In this document: positions 26,159-34,924 of the stretch, one piece after another | How the letters are laid out: each line of letters opens with the position of its first letter | Position numbering within the stretch: the stretch's first letter is position 1 | NCBI RefSeq assembly: GCF_000759675.1 | Contig: NZ_BAWM01000013.1 | Coordinates: 93,005-157,004, forward strand | Direction: 5' to 3' | Source: Neobacillus niacini | Lineage (GTDB): Bacteria; Bacillota; Bacilli; Bacillales; Cytobacillaceae | DNA length: 64,000 nucleotides | Made by a program: the position numbers and the translations under genes | Notes under the pieces: model-generated | Database searches by the model: none | The model's input: only the letters and a program-made list of their open reading frames with translations | What the model was told of the DNA's origin: nothing

Positions 26159-26653
26159 TTACTCCTTCATTTCATCCTGTTCTACAGGTTCGTCATCCTG
26201 TCTAACAGTTTCAACATTCTGTTCTACAGCTTCAACATCCTGTTCTACCGCTTCGAAATGCTGTTCTACAGCTTCGACAAACTGTTCTGCAGCTTCGACA
26301 AGCTGTTCTACAGCTTCGACAAGCAGGTCTACAGCTTTGACTTGCTGTTCTGCAGCTTCAACATCCTGGTATACGATTTCGACAGCATCATCTTGCGAAA
26401 CATGGGAATGTTGTGCAGGAGCCTGAAATACGTCTACCTCTTGAAAAATAGATGGATCATAATACACAAATTCAAATTGCTGTTTATTATCGATATTCTG
26501 TTTTTTTAACTGCTTGTCCTCAACATGGGTGTCTGAAGATTTATCTTTCTTTTGCTTCTTTTGCTTCTTTTTTTTAAACTGCTTGTCGTCATAATGTATG
26601 TCTGAAGATTCATCCTTTCGGTGCTTCCTTTTATGATTTTTTTTAGGTGACAT
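26159..26653 (-). CDS. Charged coiled-coil repeat protein
   Basis: 164 residues; ATG preceded by an AAGGAGTG-type SD. The first 60 residues are very basic (HKRKHRKDE, KKKKQKKQKK). The C-terminal 70 are acidic and made of a 7-residue repeat close to VEAVEQx, at least eight copies, giving hydrophobic a/d positions and so a probable coiled coil. The DNA repeats with a 21-bp period. No signal peptide, membrane segment or known domain. The basic/acidic layout resembles small spore-coat-associated or nucleic-acid-binding proteins, but this is only a guess. Confidence 0.7.
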   Translation of the reverse strand: MSPKKNHKRKHRKDESSDIHYDDKQFKKKKQKKQKKDKSSDTHVEDKQLKKQNIDNKQQFEFVYYDPSIFQEVDVFQAPAQHSHVSQDDAVEIVYQDVEAAEQQVKAVDLLVEAVEQLVEAAEQFVEAVEQHFEAVEQDVEAVEQNVETVRQDDEPVEQDEMKE

Positions 26654-26893
26654 TTCTTTTACACTCCTTAATTATTATTGTTTTATCATATTAATGGTGT
26701 AAATAATGGAATCTGATTTGAATCGTTTTTCACTATTCCCACCTTTAAATTGAAATTTTCATTATCAGCATATGCATATGGTTACTGAGATTCCTGCACT
26801 ATTCGTCCAAAAGTAGACAAGAATAAGGCTAATAAAGAAAAATATGGTATAATTCGGTATTACATTTATGAGTAAAGATTCGGAGGGATCTAA

Positions 26894-26989
26894 ATGGATA
26901 GTACGACTCGATCTTATTTTGAAAATTTGCATTCTAAGGATAAGGACTTGCAATATGAGGCATTTATTCAAATCATGGCGGCTAAATAA
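26894..26989 (+). pseudogene. Truncated HEAT-repeat protein remnant (31 codons)
   Basis: ATG at 26894 with CGGAGGG SD. The frame reads MDSTTRSYFENLHSKDKDLQ and 11 more residues before TAA at 26987. This closely resembles the N-terminus of a roughly 190-residue HEAT-repeat (DNA-alkylation-repair-like) protein of Bacillaceae that I recall. The rest of the gene is missing: the next gene begins 3 bp later. A deletion joining this start to the downstream gene is the simplest reading; a real 31-aa peptide is less likely. Confidence 0.55.
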
Positions 26990-26992
26990 TAG

Positions 26993-27820
26993 ATGAAGTT
27001 TCTCGAGTCGCTTCTAAATACTCTAATGTTAAGTCTTGTGGAATTATTTTACCTTGTGGGATTATTAATTGGTGTTGGTTTCTTATTAGGCGTGTTAGAA
27101 AAATACTCGAATAAATTTCTATTTAAAACATTTGGACCACGAGGCGTTTTGGCCACTGCTTGGATTGGCACACCGATACACGAACTCGGACATCTTCTAC
27201 AGTGCTACATTTGGGGACATCGAGTAACGAGGGTTAAATTCTTGCAATTAAACAGTCCTAGTGGAGTTCTCGGATATGTAGAGCACCAATATAATCCAGG
27301 TAACATTTATCAACAAATTGGAAATTTTTTTATTGGAATGGGTCCCATTTTCAGTGGGATTGGTGTATTGATTATTGGTATGTATCTATTAGTTCCTGAA
27401 TCCTATCAGACTTTTAGAGAATATATTGTTGTACATATTTCTACTGACGTTCAAGATAGCAATGATTTAATGGTGATAGGGAGAGCGGTGCTAGCGATCA
27501 CCAAAAGTCTCTTTACAATTGAAAATATGCTCAATCCGCTATTTTGGATTTTTCTAGTTCTGGCTATCAGTATATCCTCACATATTGCATTAAGTAGGGC
27601 GGACATAAATGGGTCTGCCAAAGGGTTATTAATGATATTTTTCGTCTCGTTTATAACGAACCTTGTTACTAGTTTCTTTGGTATAGATACGTATGTATTT
27701 ATCACGAGATTAACAGAATATAATGCCTACGTATTAGCTTTTTCTAGTATTGCGATTCTTTTTTCAATTATTACACTTTTGATATCCTATGTTTTGTATA
27801 AACTGAAAACTGGCTGGTGA
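26993..27820 (+). CDS. Membrane protein with HELGH zinc-metalloprotease motif
   Basis: 275 residues with about six to seven hydrophobic segments. HELGH at residues 63-67, preceded by ATAWIGTPI, is the HExxH-type motif of membrane metallopeptidases such as M50 (site-2 protease) and DUF3267 proteins. A third ligand is not obvious to me. The start ATG lies 3 bp after the HEAT remnant stop and has no SD of its own, so it may be translated by coupling, or the true upstream context has been lost. It overlaps or abuts the Nudix gene, suggesting an operon through to crcB. Confidence 0.7.
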   Translation: MKFLESLLNTLMLSLVELFYLVGLLIGVGFLLGVLEKYSNKFLFKTFGPRGVLATAWIGTPIHELGHLLQCYIWGHRVTRVKFLQLNSPSGVLGYVEHQYNPGNIYQQIGNFFIGMGPIFSGIGVLIIGMYLLVPESYQTFREYIVVHISTDVQDSNDLMVIGRAVLAITKSLFTIENMLNPLFWIFLVLAISISSHIALSRADINGSAKGLLMIFFVSFITNLVTSFFGIDTYVFITRLTEYNAYVLAFSSIAILFSIITLLISYVLYKLKTGW

Positions 27821-27825
27821 TTAAT

Positions 27826-28281
27826 ATGGATAAAACTTTTGGAAATAAACAAGAGGGTTATGAATATCGACCGAGGCAAGCGGTATACGCAATAATTTTT
27901 AACGACACAAGAGAAGAGGTTGTTACCGTACAAACCCCTGATGGCTATTATTGGCTGCCTGGCGGTGGAATAGAAGGTGATGAAAGTCATCATAATTGTC
28001 TTTGGAGAGAATTATTAGAAGAAACAGGATATGATGTAGAAATTGATGATTTTATTGGTAAAGCCAAACAATTCTTTATTTCATCAAGTAATGAGCATAT
28101 CGCCAACGAAGGTATCTTTTATTTAGCGCAATTGTTATCAAAAGTCTCTGAGCCGGTTGAGGATGATCACTCTCTTAAATGGATACCAGTAAGTAGTGTG
28201 GAAGAATTTCTTTACCATCAACATCAAGCTTGGGCGGTTAAAGAGGGATTAAAGCATTGTCTTCATGTGAAAGAAGGCTGA
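27826..28281 (+). CDS. Nudix hydrolase
   Basis: 151 residues from the ATG at 27826 (a GTG at 27817 overlaps the previous stop). The Nudix box is GGGIEGDESHHNCLWRELLEETGY, with the G-x5-E-x7-R-E-x2-E-E-x-G spacing that binds Mg2+ and a nucleoside diphosphate-linked substrate. The RQAVYAIIFNDTREEVVTVQTPDGYYWLPGG opening is typical of the MutT-like branch in Bacillus. It may hydrolyse oxidised nucleotides or sugar nucleotides; the specificity is unknown. Confidence 0.88.
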   Translation: MDKTFGNKQEGYEYRPRQAVYAIIFNDTREEVVTVQTPDGYYWLPGGGIEGDESHHNCLWRELLEETGYDVEIDDFIGKAKQFFISSSNEHIANEGIFYLAQLLSKVSEPVEDDHSLKWIPVSSVEEFLYHQHQAWAVKEGLKHCLHVKEG

Positions 28282-28286
28282 AATAT

Positions 28287-28673
28287 TTGAAACTATTTTC
28301 CGTTATGCTTGGCGGATTTTTTGGGACAATTACTCGATATAGTATAGGAGAATGGATACAAACAGATAATGGATTTCCTCTTGGAACACTATTAATAAAT
28401 CTCTTAGGCTGTTTCGTACTTGGTTGGTTCCTTACTTACTTCACTATAAGGAATAATATAAGACCGGAAATCACTTTATTAATCGGAACTGGATTTATCG
28501 GTTCATTTACTACTTTCTCTACCTTTTCAGTAGAGACCATTCTTTTATTTCAAAATGGACTCGCTTTTTATGGAACTCTATATGTTTTAATGAGCATTAT
28601 TTTAGGGCTGATATTTGCATATTTAGGCCTAAAATTTGCTTTGATTAATGGAGAAAAAGGGGAAACACATTGA
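28287..28673 (+). CDS. crcB: Fluoride channel CrcB/Fluc, subunit 1
   Basis: 128 residues from the TTG at 28287 (AGAAGG SD). Four helices with the Fluc signature: GGFFGTITRYSIG, FPLGTLLINLLGCFVLGW and GFIGSFTTFSTFSVET. Fluc proteins form dual-topology dimers that export F-. The tandem, overlapping second copy (4 bp overlap, TTGA) suggests an obligate heterodimer as in other Gram-positives. I did not recognise a fluoride riboswitch; the start lies 5 bp after the Nudix stop. Confidence 0.92.
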   Translation: MKLFSVMLGGFFGTITRYSIGEWIQTDNGFPLGTLLINLLGCFVLGWFLTYFTIRNNIRPEITLLIGTGFIGSFTTFSTFSVETILLFQNGLAFYGTLYVLMSIILGLIFAYLGLKFALINGEKGETH

Positions 28674-29026
28674 TTTGGTTAATCGGTATAGGCGGTTCTA
28701 TAGGTGCAGCAGCTAGATATTTATTAGGTAATTTTATTAATAAAAAAAAGAACCTAGAAAGATTCCCATTGGGGACTTGGCTAATTAATATTACTGGATC
28801 CTTTCTATTAGGGCTACTGGCCAATCTTTATCAGTCAAATGAAATCAGTGATTGGGTCTGGCTTTTTGTTGGGGTTGGTTTTTGTGGAGCCTTTACCACT
28901 TTCTCGACGTTCGGTTATGAAACGTTAATCTTATTGCAATCAAACAAAAAAATTTTAGCATGTGTATATGTTTTAACATCAGTTATTTTAAGTATTCTAT
29001 CGGCTGCTTTAGGTTTTATTATTTAA
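28670..29026 (+). CDS. crcB: Fluoride channel CrcB/Fluc, subunit 2
   Basis: 118 residues from the TTG at 28670, which overlaps the stop of the first crcB by 4 bp. AAAAGGGG serves as SD inside that gene. Same Fluc blocks: GGSIGAAARYLLG, FPLGTWLINITGSFLLG and GFCGAFTTFSTFGYET. Four helices. Translational coupling keeps the two subunits equimolar. Confidence 0.92.
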   Translation: MIWLIGIGGSIGAAARYLLGNFINKKKNLERFPLGTWLINITGSFLLGLLANLYQSNEISDWVWLFVGVGFCGAFTTFSTFGYETLILLQSNKKILACVYVLTSVILSILSAALGFII

Positions 29027-29130
29027 CTTAAACGAAGTGGACACACAACGGTGCTCAAGGAGAATAAGTTAACAGTAGGAGCTATCGCTGAGACAACAAC
29101 TCATTTATAGGACATTGCCAGGCAAACGAA

Positions 29131-29160
29131 GCACAACCTGATAAGGGTTGTGTTTTTTAT
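29131..29160 (+). terminator. Terminator downstream of the crcB pair
   Basis: Stem CACAACC / GGTTGTG, then six T residues. Confidence 0.75.
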
Positions 29161-29270
29161 AATGTGCCAGAAGGATTTGTGACCTAACGACGTTACTTTT
29201 AGGGAATAAGGTAACGATAATTAGAGAATCGTTACCGTTAGCAACCTTTTTCAATGAATAAGGTAACGAT
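29158..29270. repeat. 52-bp-period array of GGTAACGAT/ATCGTTACC inverted repeats
   Basis: A 27-bp inverted repeat at 29210-29236 (9-base arms GGTAACGAT / ATCGTTACC). After exactly 25 bp of spacer the unit starts again at 29262 (GGTAACGAT). A degenerate earlier unit ends with GTGACC at 29184; its 25-bp spacer and the next one both end GAATAA. Confidence 0.75.
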
Positions 29271-29439
29271 TAGCTTGGGCATCGCCCACACAAAGTATCA
29301 AGTCACTATATGATTTGAGCCAGTCACCATTAACTGGCTCATTTCTTTACTGCATAATTGAAATCACAAATATATCCTATACTGAATGAATATAATTCAT
29401 CGAAATACTTATTTTTAAATTGAAAGTAGGTATTAGAAG

Positions 29440-29772
29440 ATGAAGAGCAAAATACATCGGTGTAATTGCAGGAAAGTATGGTCGATCCAAAATCGAAAAA
29501 CAAAGGTTACTGCCAGTTCTATTCTTTTGATTGGTGAGTGGTTTGCTGAAATAAAACCCGAAAGGAGATGTGACCCTAAGGGCTTTGTCACCACGAATAA
29601 AAGCCATGAAATAATTTACAATCCATCTCAAGAATATGTAGAGAATTTTGTAAAAGTAGAAAAACTTATTTATGACAAGAAAAACATCAACTTTAACATA
29701 AAAAACGGAAAATATTTATTATTTGCTGAAGATGGTTCCTGTTATATCCTTAAAAAGGAAACAAATCCTTAA
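29440..29772 (+). CDS. Uncharacterised small protein (110 aa)
   Basis: ATG at 29440 after GAAAGTAGGTATTAGAAG (weak SD). A basic N-terminus with two Cys (CNC) and a third Cys near residue 44 is followed by a beta-rich C-terminal half. No signal peptide or known domain. A terminator follows at 29783-29815, which supports a real transcript. No family recognised. Confidence 0.5.
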   Translation: MKSKIHRCNCRKVWSIQNRKTKVTASSILLIGEWFAEIKPERRCDPKGFVTTNKSHEIIYNPSQEYVENFVKVEKLIYDKKNINFNIKNGKYLLFAEDGSCYILKKETNP

Positions 29773-29782
29773 AAATGTAACA

Positions 29783-29816
29783 AAAAAGCTGTCACACTAC
29801 AGCTTCTTTTTTTGGC
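29783..29816 (+). terminator. Terminator after the 110-aa ORF
   Basis: Stem AAGCTGT / ACAGCTT with 6-base loop, then a T run. Confidence 0.82.
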
Positions 29817-30001
29817 AATAAAAATGTCAAAATACTATCATAAATGATTGATTTAAAAGGCATGGCCATATGGTATGTTTAATTTAGAAAACTATTTTTT
29901 AGTAGTGGAAATGTTAATAACTAGCACTGGTATTCTCCGTATCTTTGTAGTTTAATTGACTCCATACAGAAAAATTTTACGTTATTTTTGGGGTGTCAAC
30001 G

Positions 30002-31474
30002 ATGAAATACACAGGCAGAATCACTTTACTAATTTTATCCATAATGGTATCTATTATCGAATCATTTTCAGAAGCAACATCAATATGGTCAATCCTAGAA
30101 GCTATTCTTTTTGCTGCCATCGCTTATCTTTTGGGTTGGGTTTATGATAAGGCCATCCATTATAAGAATAAAGCTGAAATGAGTGAAACTAGGTTATGGG
30201 ATCTATTAAAATTCTCACCAGAACCCTTTCTTGTATACCAAAATGAGATGATTGTATTAGTGAATGATAAATTAGAGGAATTAGTTCAATCATCTTCTAA
30301 CCAAATTATTGGAAAATCAATTTTTCATTATGTATTACCTGATTATCATTCTACTATTAAGCAACGGCTGCAAGAAATGATTGAAGGGAATAAAAGCATT
30401 GATCGTGTCGAATTAAAAATTAATACAACACATAATAATGTTTTGGATATTGAAATCTCCTCTGCTCCAATTGTTTATAATAATAAACCCGCAGTAGAAT
30501 TGTTTCTAAGAGATATTACTAAACGGAATAGATTAGAGGATGAGTTGAGGAAAAATGAGGAGTTGTTTCGGTTTATTACTGAAAACACTACAGATCTTAT
30601 TTCTTATCTAAATCCTAATGGAAATTTTGAATATCTATCACCATCTTCTAAGTGCATGTTAGCCTTTAATCAAGACGAAATGATTGGTAAAAACCTATTT
30701 GAATATTTACATCCGGGTGAAGTTGAAAGTGTAACTCGACTAATTTTAGAAGCAGATTCGAATTTGGATTTTGCTTCCCTTTCGCACCGGGTTAAGAAAA
30801 AAGATGGTACGTATATTTGGGTAGAAACTAATGCCCGAACCATTCGAAAAAACTCTCGAAAGCTAGAAGGTATTGTAGCCGTTTCTAGAGATATTACAGA
30901 CCGTATAGAAAAAGAAAAGAGACTTCATGAAACTAATATTATGTTGCGTTTTATATCAAATATGGATGGTTTAACGGGAATAGCAAATCGACGTTATTTT
31001 GATGAAAAGCTACAGGAGGAATGGAATCGAACGAAGCGTAGCTCTTTACCTTTTTCAGCCATTATGATTGATATTGATTATTTTAAAAAATATAATGATT
31101 TTAACGGACATCTGGCTGGAGACGAATGTTTAAGACGAATTGCAATAGCTTTAAAAGAAACACTAAAGAGAACTTGTGATTTTGTAGCTAGATATGGCGG
31201 GGAAGAATTTGTAATTTTACTCCCCGAAACAGATGAGCAGGGTGCAGCACATGTTGCAGATTTACTACACGCAAATATAAAAAAACTGAACATACCATAC
31301 ATGCCGACAGCAAAAGAACCAATTGTCAGCATAAGCGTAGGTTACGCAACACTGATTCCCGATGAATATTCGAAACCTGAAGATCTAATAAAACTTGCTG
31401 ATACAGAATTATATGTTGCAAAAGAAAGTAGAAAAAACCAATTTATTTTCAATCAATACTCCCACCTAGCATAA
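30002..31474 (+). CDS. PAS-PAS-GGDEF diguanylate cyclase
   Basis: 490 residues from the ATG at 30002 (GGGGTG SD). Two hydrophobic helices at the N-terminus, then two PAS domains (about residues 67-175 and 185-305, the second with an RDITDRIEKEKRLHE linker), then GGDEF from about 315. The active-site motif is GGEEF, and an RTCD inhibitory (I-site) motif lies the standard five residues before it. The enzyme should therefore make c-di-GMP and be subject to product inhibition. The PAS domains would sense a ligand or redox state at the membrane. Confidence 0.92.
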   Translation: MKYTGRITLLILSIMVSIIESFSEATSIWSILEAILFAAIAYLLGWVYDKAIHYKNKAEMSETRLWDLLKFSPEPFLVYQNEMIVLVNDKLEELVQSSSNQIIGKSIFHYVLPDYHSTIKQRLQEMIEGNKSIDRVELKINTTHNNVLDIEISSAPIVYNNKPAVELFLRDITKRNRLEDELRKNEELFRFITENTTDLISYLNPNGNFEYLSPSSKCMLAFNQDEMIGKNLFEYLHPGEVESVTRLILEADSNLDFASLSHRVKKKDGTYIWVETNARTIRKNSRKLEGIVAVSRDITDRIEKEKRLHETNIMLRFISNMDGLTGIANRRYFDEKLQEEWNRTKRSSLPFSAIMIDIDYFKKYNDFNGHLAGDECLRRIAIALKETLKRTCDFVARYGGEEFVILLPETDEQGAAHVADLLHANIKKLNIPYMPTAKEPIVSISVGYATLIPDEYSKPEDLIKLADTELYVAKESRKNQFIFNQYSHLA

Positions 31475-31640
31475 GAGCAAGGTGTTTTTTATAATTTACA
31501 AGTGTATTTTCAAAAAAACTGAGAATAAGAGAGTGGCAAATTGATATTATATGAGGGTACATAGCGGTGAATTCTAAAAAATGTACCATTATTTGAGACA
31601 TTTACATTTATTAATGGAGTCAACCTCCAGGAGGAACAAA

Positions 31641-32978
31641 ATGAATAAGAATAAGTATGTGTTTATTGGGCTTGTGATTACAACACTCATTTCAGCTCTT
31701 GATACAAATATCATGCAAACAGCAAGTCCAACCATTGTCAATCAACTTGGGGGCTTGGAATTGTTTTCATGGATATTTGTTGTTTATATGTTAGTCAGTA
31801 CGATAACGGTCCCTCTTTACGGGAAATTATCGGATATGTATGGTCGAAAAAAGCTATTAATGATCGCCGTAGCTTTGTTTACTATTGGATCGATCCTTTG
31901 CGGTTTAGCTAATTCTATGGTAACGCTGATTATTTTCCGTGGTATACAAGGATTAGGGGCAGGAGGAATGATTCCACTCTCTATGATCATTGTAGGGGAT
32001 TTGTTTACGATAGAAAAACGTGGAAAAATCCAAGCAGTCTTTAGTGGTATTTGGGCGGTATCTTCGATCATTGGTCCTATATTAGGATCCTTTTTTGTGG
32101 AAGAGTTGACCTGGAGATGGATTTTCTTTATCAATATTCCAATTGGAATAGCAACCGTTCTTTTTCTAATCCCCTATAAGGAAGCTGCAGAATACAAAAA
32201 AACGCATATAGATTATAAAGGTTTCTTCCTTTTCGGAATTTCTATTACACTTTTATTGTTATCAACGAGCTTGAGCAATCCTTTCTGGTACGTTATTAGT
32301 GGTGTTATTGGGTTTATACTATTTGTCCTTGTGGAAAGAAAGGAACAATATCCATTCCTTCCCGTTACCTTATTTAAAAATAAAGGGTTACTTTCGACGA
32401 ATCTTTTCATGTTAGTTTATTGCCTATCTTTCTATGGAACATCGAACTTTATTCCGTTATATTTGCAGAAAGGCAGTCAAATGAGTATTTATAAAAGTGG
32501 ATTGATTCTGTTAAGTATTGCACTCGGCTGGATGTTTGGCAGTACTCCTGCAGGAAAATGGATTATCCGCTTTGGGTATAAAGTTTTATTTATGGCTGGC
32601 AGTATTGTTACAACCGTTTCAGGTTTGGTTCTCTATTTATTTATCCAGGATTTATCCTATATTGGTTTGTTTATCATCTTGACGATCCAGGGTTTTTGCT
32701 TTGGTTTATTGTTTGCCCTTGGAACAATAGCCTCACAAGAATTTGCTGAATCCAATATTAAGGGTATGTCTACTTCACTTCAAATATTTTTAAGAAATAT
32801 CGGGGCATCCGTTGGTGTAACAATCATGGGAGTGATTATTAACCATGGTGTCACACTTGCCATCGGGATGAAAAACGTCTTTCTTTATGCCCTCATTTTG
32901 AGTTTTATTACCATTTTTCTTAGCTTTCGAATCCCAGAAAAAACATCATCTGTGGGAGAAACAGTAGTATCAAAGTAA
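31641..32978 (+). CDS. MFS drug-export protein, DHA2/EmrB-type (14 TM)
   Basis: 445 residues from the ATG at 31641, after AGGAGGAAC; the frame opens at 31581 but has no SD there. Family marks: ISALDTNIMQTASPTIVNQLGG in helix 1, GKLSDMYGRKKLL motif A, FRGIQGLGAGGMIPLSMIIVGDLF motif C-like, then WRWIFFINIPIGI. These define the 14-helix DHA2 group (drug:H+ antiport). No regulator gene is adjacent. Confidence 0.9.
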   Translation: MNKNKYVFIGLVITTLISALDTNIMQTASPTIVNQLGGLELFSWIFVVYMLVSTITVPLYGKLSDMYGRKKLLMIAVALFTIGSILCGLANSMVTLIIFRGIQGLGAGGMIPLSMIIVGDLFTIEKRGKIQAVFSGIWAVSSIIGPILGSFFVEELTWRWIFFINIPIGIATVLFLIPYKEAAEYKKTHIDYKGFFLFGISITLLLLSTSLSNPFWYVISGVIGFILFVLVERKEQYPFLPVTLFKNKGLLSTNLFMLVYCLSFYGTSNFIPLYLQKGSQMSIYKSGLILLSIALGWMFGSTPAGKWIIRFGYKVLFMAGSIVTTVSGLVLYLFIQDLSYIGLFIILTIQGFCFGLLFALGTIASQEFAESNIKGMSTSLQIFLRNIGASVGVTIMGVIINHGVTLAIGMKNVFLYALILSFITIFLSFRIPEKTSSVGETVVSK

Positions 32979-33074
32979 AGGTTGTTACAGGTGTTGAATA
33001 AAATACCTTCACGGATAAATAATAGACTTAGTGTTATTCTTTTAACACTAAACTTCAATGTGGAGGGATATACT

Positions 33075-33221
33075 TTGAATATACTTTTTAGCTTATTAAG
33101 AGTCTTAATGCTTATCGGGATTAGGTCAGCATACTTAATTGATTATGCGAAATCTAAATTCAACCATATGTTGAGGATGCCGATGATACTAAGCCCTGTA
33201 TATTCAAAAGGTACCATCTAA
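33075..33221 (+). CDS. Possible small hydrophobic peptide (48 aa)
   Basis: TTG at 33075, eight bases after GTGGAGGG. The N-terminal 20 residues are hydrophobic (ILFSLLRVLMLIGIRSAYLI) with a basic follow-up. It sits between a TTAGTGTTA / TAACACTAA hairpin (33027-33050) and a good terminator (33235-33270). SD plus terminator support expression, but no family is known, so confidence is low. Confidence 0.35.
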   Translation: MNILFSLLRVLMLIGIRSAYLIDYAKSKFNHMLRMPMILSPVYSKGTI

Positions 33222-33234
33222 TTCGCATTGATGA

Positions 33235-33270
33235 AACAAAAGGTAAGCATATTCGTGCTTGCCTTTTGTT
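33235..33270 (+). terminator. Terminator upstream of the DUF3231 gene
   Basis: Stem AACAAAAGGTAAGCA / TGCTTGCCTTTTGTT with a 6-base loop. Confidence 0.8.
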
Positions 33271-33328
33271 GATTTCATCTATATATATTTTTTGCAATCT
33301 TGGGTAAAAATATCGTAGAGGTGAATAT

Positions 33329-34336
33329 ATGCAGAATAAGGATAAGTTAAGACTTACTTCCTCCGAAATAGGGACATTGTGGGGAGAGTATGTTAATGGA
33401 ACAATGACAGATGTAGTTAATAGGTATATGGTAACTATCATTGAAGATGAATTAATAAAAAATATTTTTGAGGATGCCATACGGACATTTGATAAGCAAA
33501 AGAAACAAATGGTTGCTTTTTTTGAGGGAGAAGGTTTTCCAGTTCCAATTGGATTTACAGACTCTGATCTCCATAAAGGGACTAAGAGATTATTCACTGA
33601 TATTTTTTGCTTAAATTATTTGCATATTATGACACTACATGGTTTGCTAGGGCACACAACTTCATTAGCTGTGTCTGTCAGAGAGGATTTAAGACATTTT
33701 TATGATTCATGTGATAATGATGCGAAAAGAATGTATCATCAAACAATAGAGTTATTGCTTGAAAAAGGGAATTTTCAACGAGACCCTTTATTTTACCCTA
33801 CAATAAACCCCGAGTATATCTCAAGTAATGATTTCACTGATGGCATTTTCGGAAAAGGGAGACGTTTAGCGGCTACAGAGATTATCAGTATATCTTTAAA
33901 TCTTAAAAAGAGTATTATGGCTAAAACTCTGTCTATCGCATTCAGTCAAGTCGCTCAAGAAAAAGAGGTTAGAAAGTTTTTAGAGGATTCTGAAAAAACG
34001 GCTGATCAACAAATAAAACTATTTGCAAAAATCATGCAGTCGGATAATTTACCAGTACCTCGGTCGTGGGAAACAGAAGTAACCACATCAAGCGATTCTC
34101 CATTTTCTGATAGGTTATTGCTGTATCATATTGGATTCTTGTTCCAGGCAGCACAAAACTACCATGGAGCAGGGTTAGCCTCTGCTATGAGAACAGATCT
34201 TGTAGCCGCATTTGAAAGTATTATTCTAAAAAATTTAATGGTTACAAAAAAATGGTTTGACCTTATGGTGGAAAATAAATGGTTAGAGCAGCCACCACTT
34301 GCGCCAAATAGAAAAGAAATTGCAAAAGAAATATAA
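33329..34336 (+). CDS. DUF3231 family protein
   Basis: 335 residues; ATG with AGAGGTG SD. Two tandem helical domains of about 165 residues: the first begins LTSSEIGTLWGEYVNGTMTDVVNRYM, the second TAATEIISISLNLKKSIMAK-like. This matches DUF3231 proteins, helical-bundle proteins common in spore formers and distantly like ferritin/CotF folds. A spore-surface role is often inferred but not established. Terminator at 34355-34384. Confidence 0.85.
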   Translation: MQNKDKLRLTSSEIGTLWGEYVNGTMTDVVNRYMVTIIEDELIKNIFEDAIRTFDKQKKQMVAFFEGEGFPVPIGFTDSDLHKGTKRLFTDIFCLNYLHIMTLHGLLGHTTSLAVSVREDLRHFYDSCDNDAKRMYHQTIELLLEKGNFQRDPLFYPTINPEYISSNDFTDGIFGKGRRLAATEIISISLNLKKSIMAKTLSIAFSQVAQEKEVRKFLEDSEKTADQQIKLFAKIMQSDNLPVPRSWETEVTTSSDSPFSDRLLLYHIGFLFQAAQNYHGAGLASAMRTDLVAAFESIILKNLMVTKKWFDLMVENKWLEQPPLAPNRKEIAKEI

Positions 34337-34354
34337 AAAAAAACTTGTCATTAC

Positions 34355-34386
34355 AAAAAGTCCAATTGAAGAATTGGACTTTTTAA
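34355..34386. terminator. Bidirectional terminator
   Basis: Stem AAAAAGTCCAATT / AATTGGACTTTTT with loop GAAG between converging genes. Confidence 0.9.
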
Positions 34387-34411
34387 TGGTGAAAATGTCT
34401 GTGGATATCTA

Positions 34412-34924
34412 TTATTTTAGTAATTCTTTATAATCTTTTCCTTTTTGCACATAATTTTCGCTGGAATATTTGAGCATTTGCAGATCTTTTTCTGTTAATT
34501 CGCGGACTACTTTACCAGGTGAACCGAGAACGAGTGAGCGAGGAGGGATTTTGATTCCGCCAGCTAAAAGTGTATTTGCGCCAATTATACATTCATCTCC
34601 TACTTCGACATTGTCTAATAAAGTCGAACCCATTCCTATTATACAATTTCTGCCAATATTGCATCCATGTAAAATAACATTATGACCAATGGTAACATCG
34701 TCTCCAATTTCAACAGGAGAACCTTCATACAGATGAATGGTGGAGTTATCTTGAATACTGCATCTTTTCCCAACAGTGATTGGGCCATCATCTCCCCTCA
34801 GAACCGCATTAAACCAGACGGTTGATTCCTCTCCAATCGTAACATCACCAATAATATAAGCACCAGGTGCTACAAATACACTTTCATGAACTGTAGGTAT
34901 TGTCCCTTTGTATGGAATATTCAT
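34412..34924 (-). CDS. ytoA: Gamma-carbonic anhydrase-family protein
   Basis: 170 residues of left-handed beta-helix hexapeptide repeats (IGDVTIGEES, IGDDVTIGHNVILHGCNIGRNCIIGMG). Zinc-ligand histidines are seen in NSTIHLYEG, GHNVILHG and the following turn, as in Cam/YtoA proteins. Carbonic-anhydrase activity is proven for only some family members. Full length; AGGAGAGA SD upstream. Monocistronic. Confidence 0.88.
   Translation of the reverse strand: MNIPYKGTIPTVHESVFVAPGAYIIGDVTIGEESTVWFNAVLRGDDGPITVGKRCSIQDNSTIHLYEGSPVEIGDDVTIGHNVILHGCNIGRNCIIGMGSTLLDNVEVGDECIIGANTLLAGGIKIPPRSLVLGSPGKVVRELTEKDLQMLKYSSENYVQKGKDYKELLK

Larger units (their letters stand above)
29027..29439. other. Intergenic region with ORF-like remnant, terminator and repeats
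   Basis: About 410 bp. 29033-29160 has a short coding-like frame (VLKENKLTVGAIAETTTHL, stop, then DIARQTKHNLIRVVFF) that may be a decayed gene end; I cannot name it. A terminator (CACAACC / GGGTTGTG + T) follows at 29131-29160, then a 52-bp-period array, then a hairpin GAGCCAGT / ACTGGCTC at 29317-29340. Confidence 0.45.
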
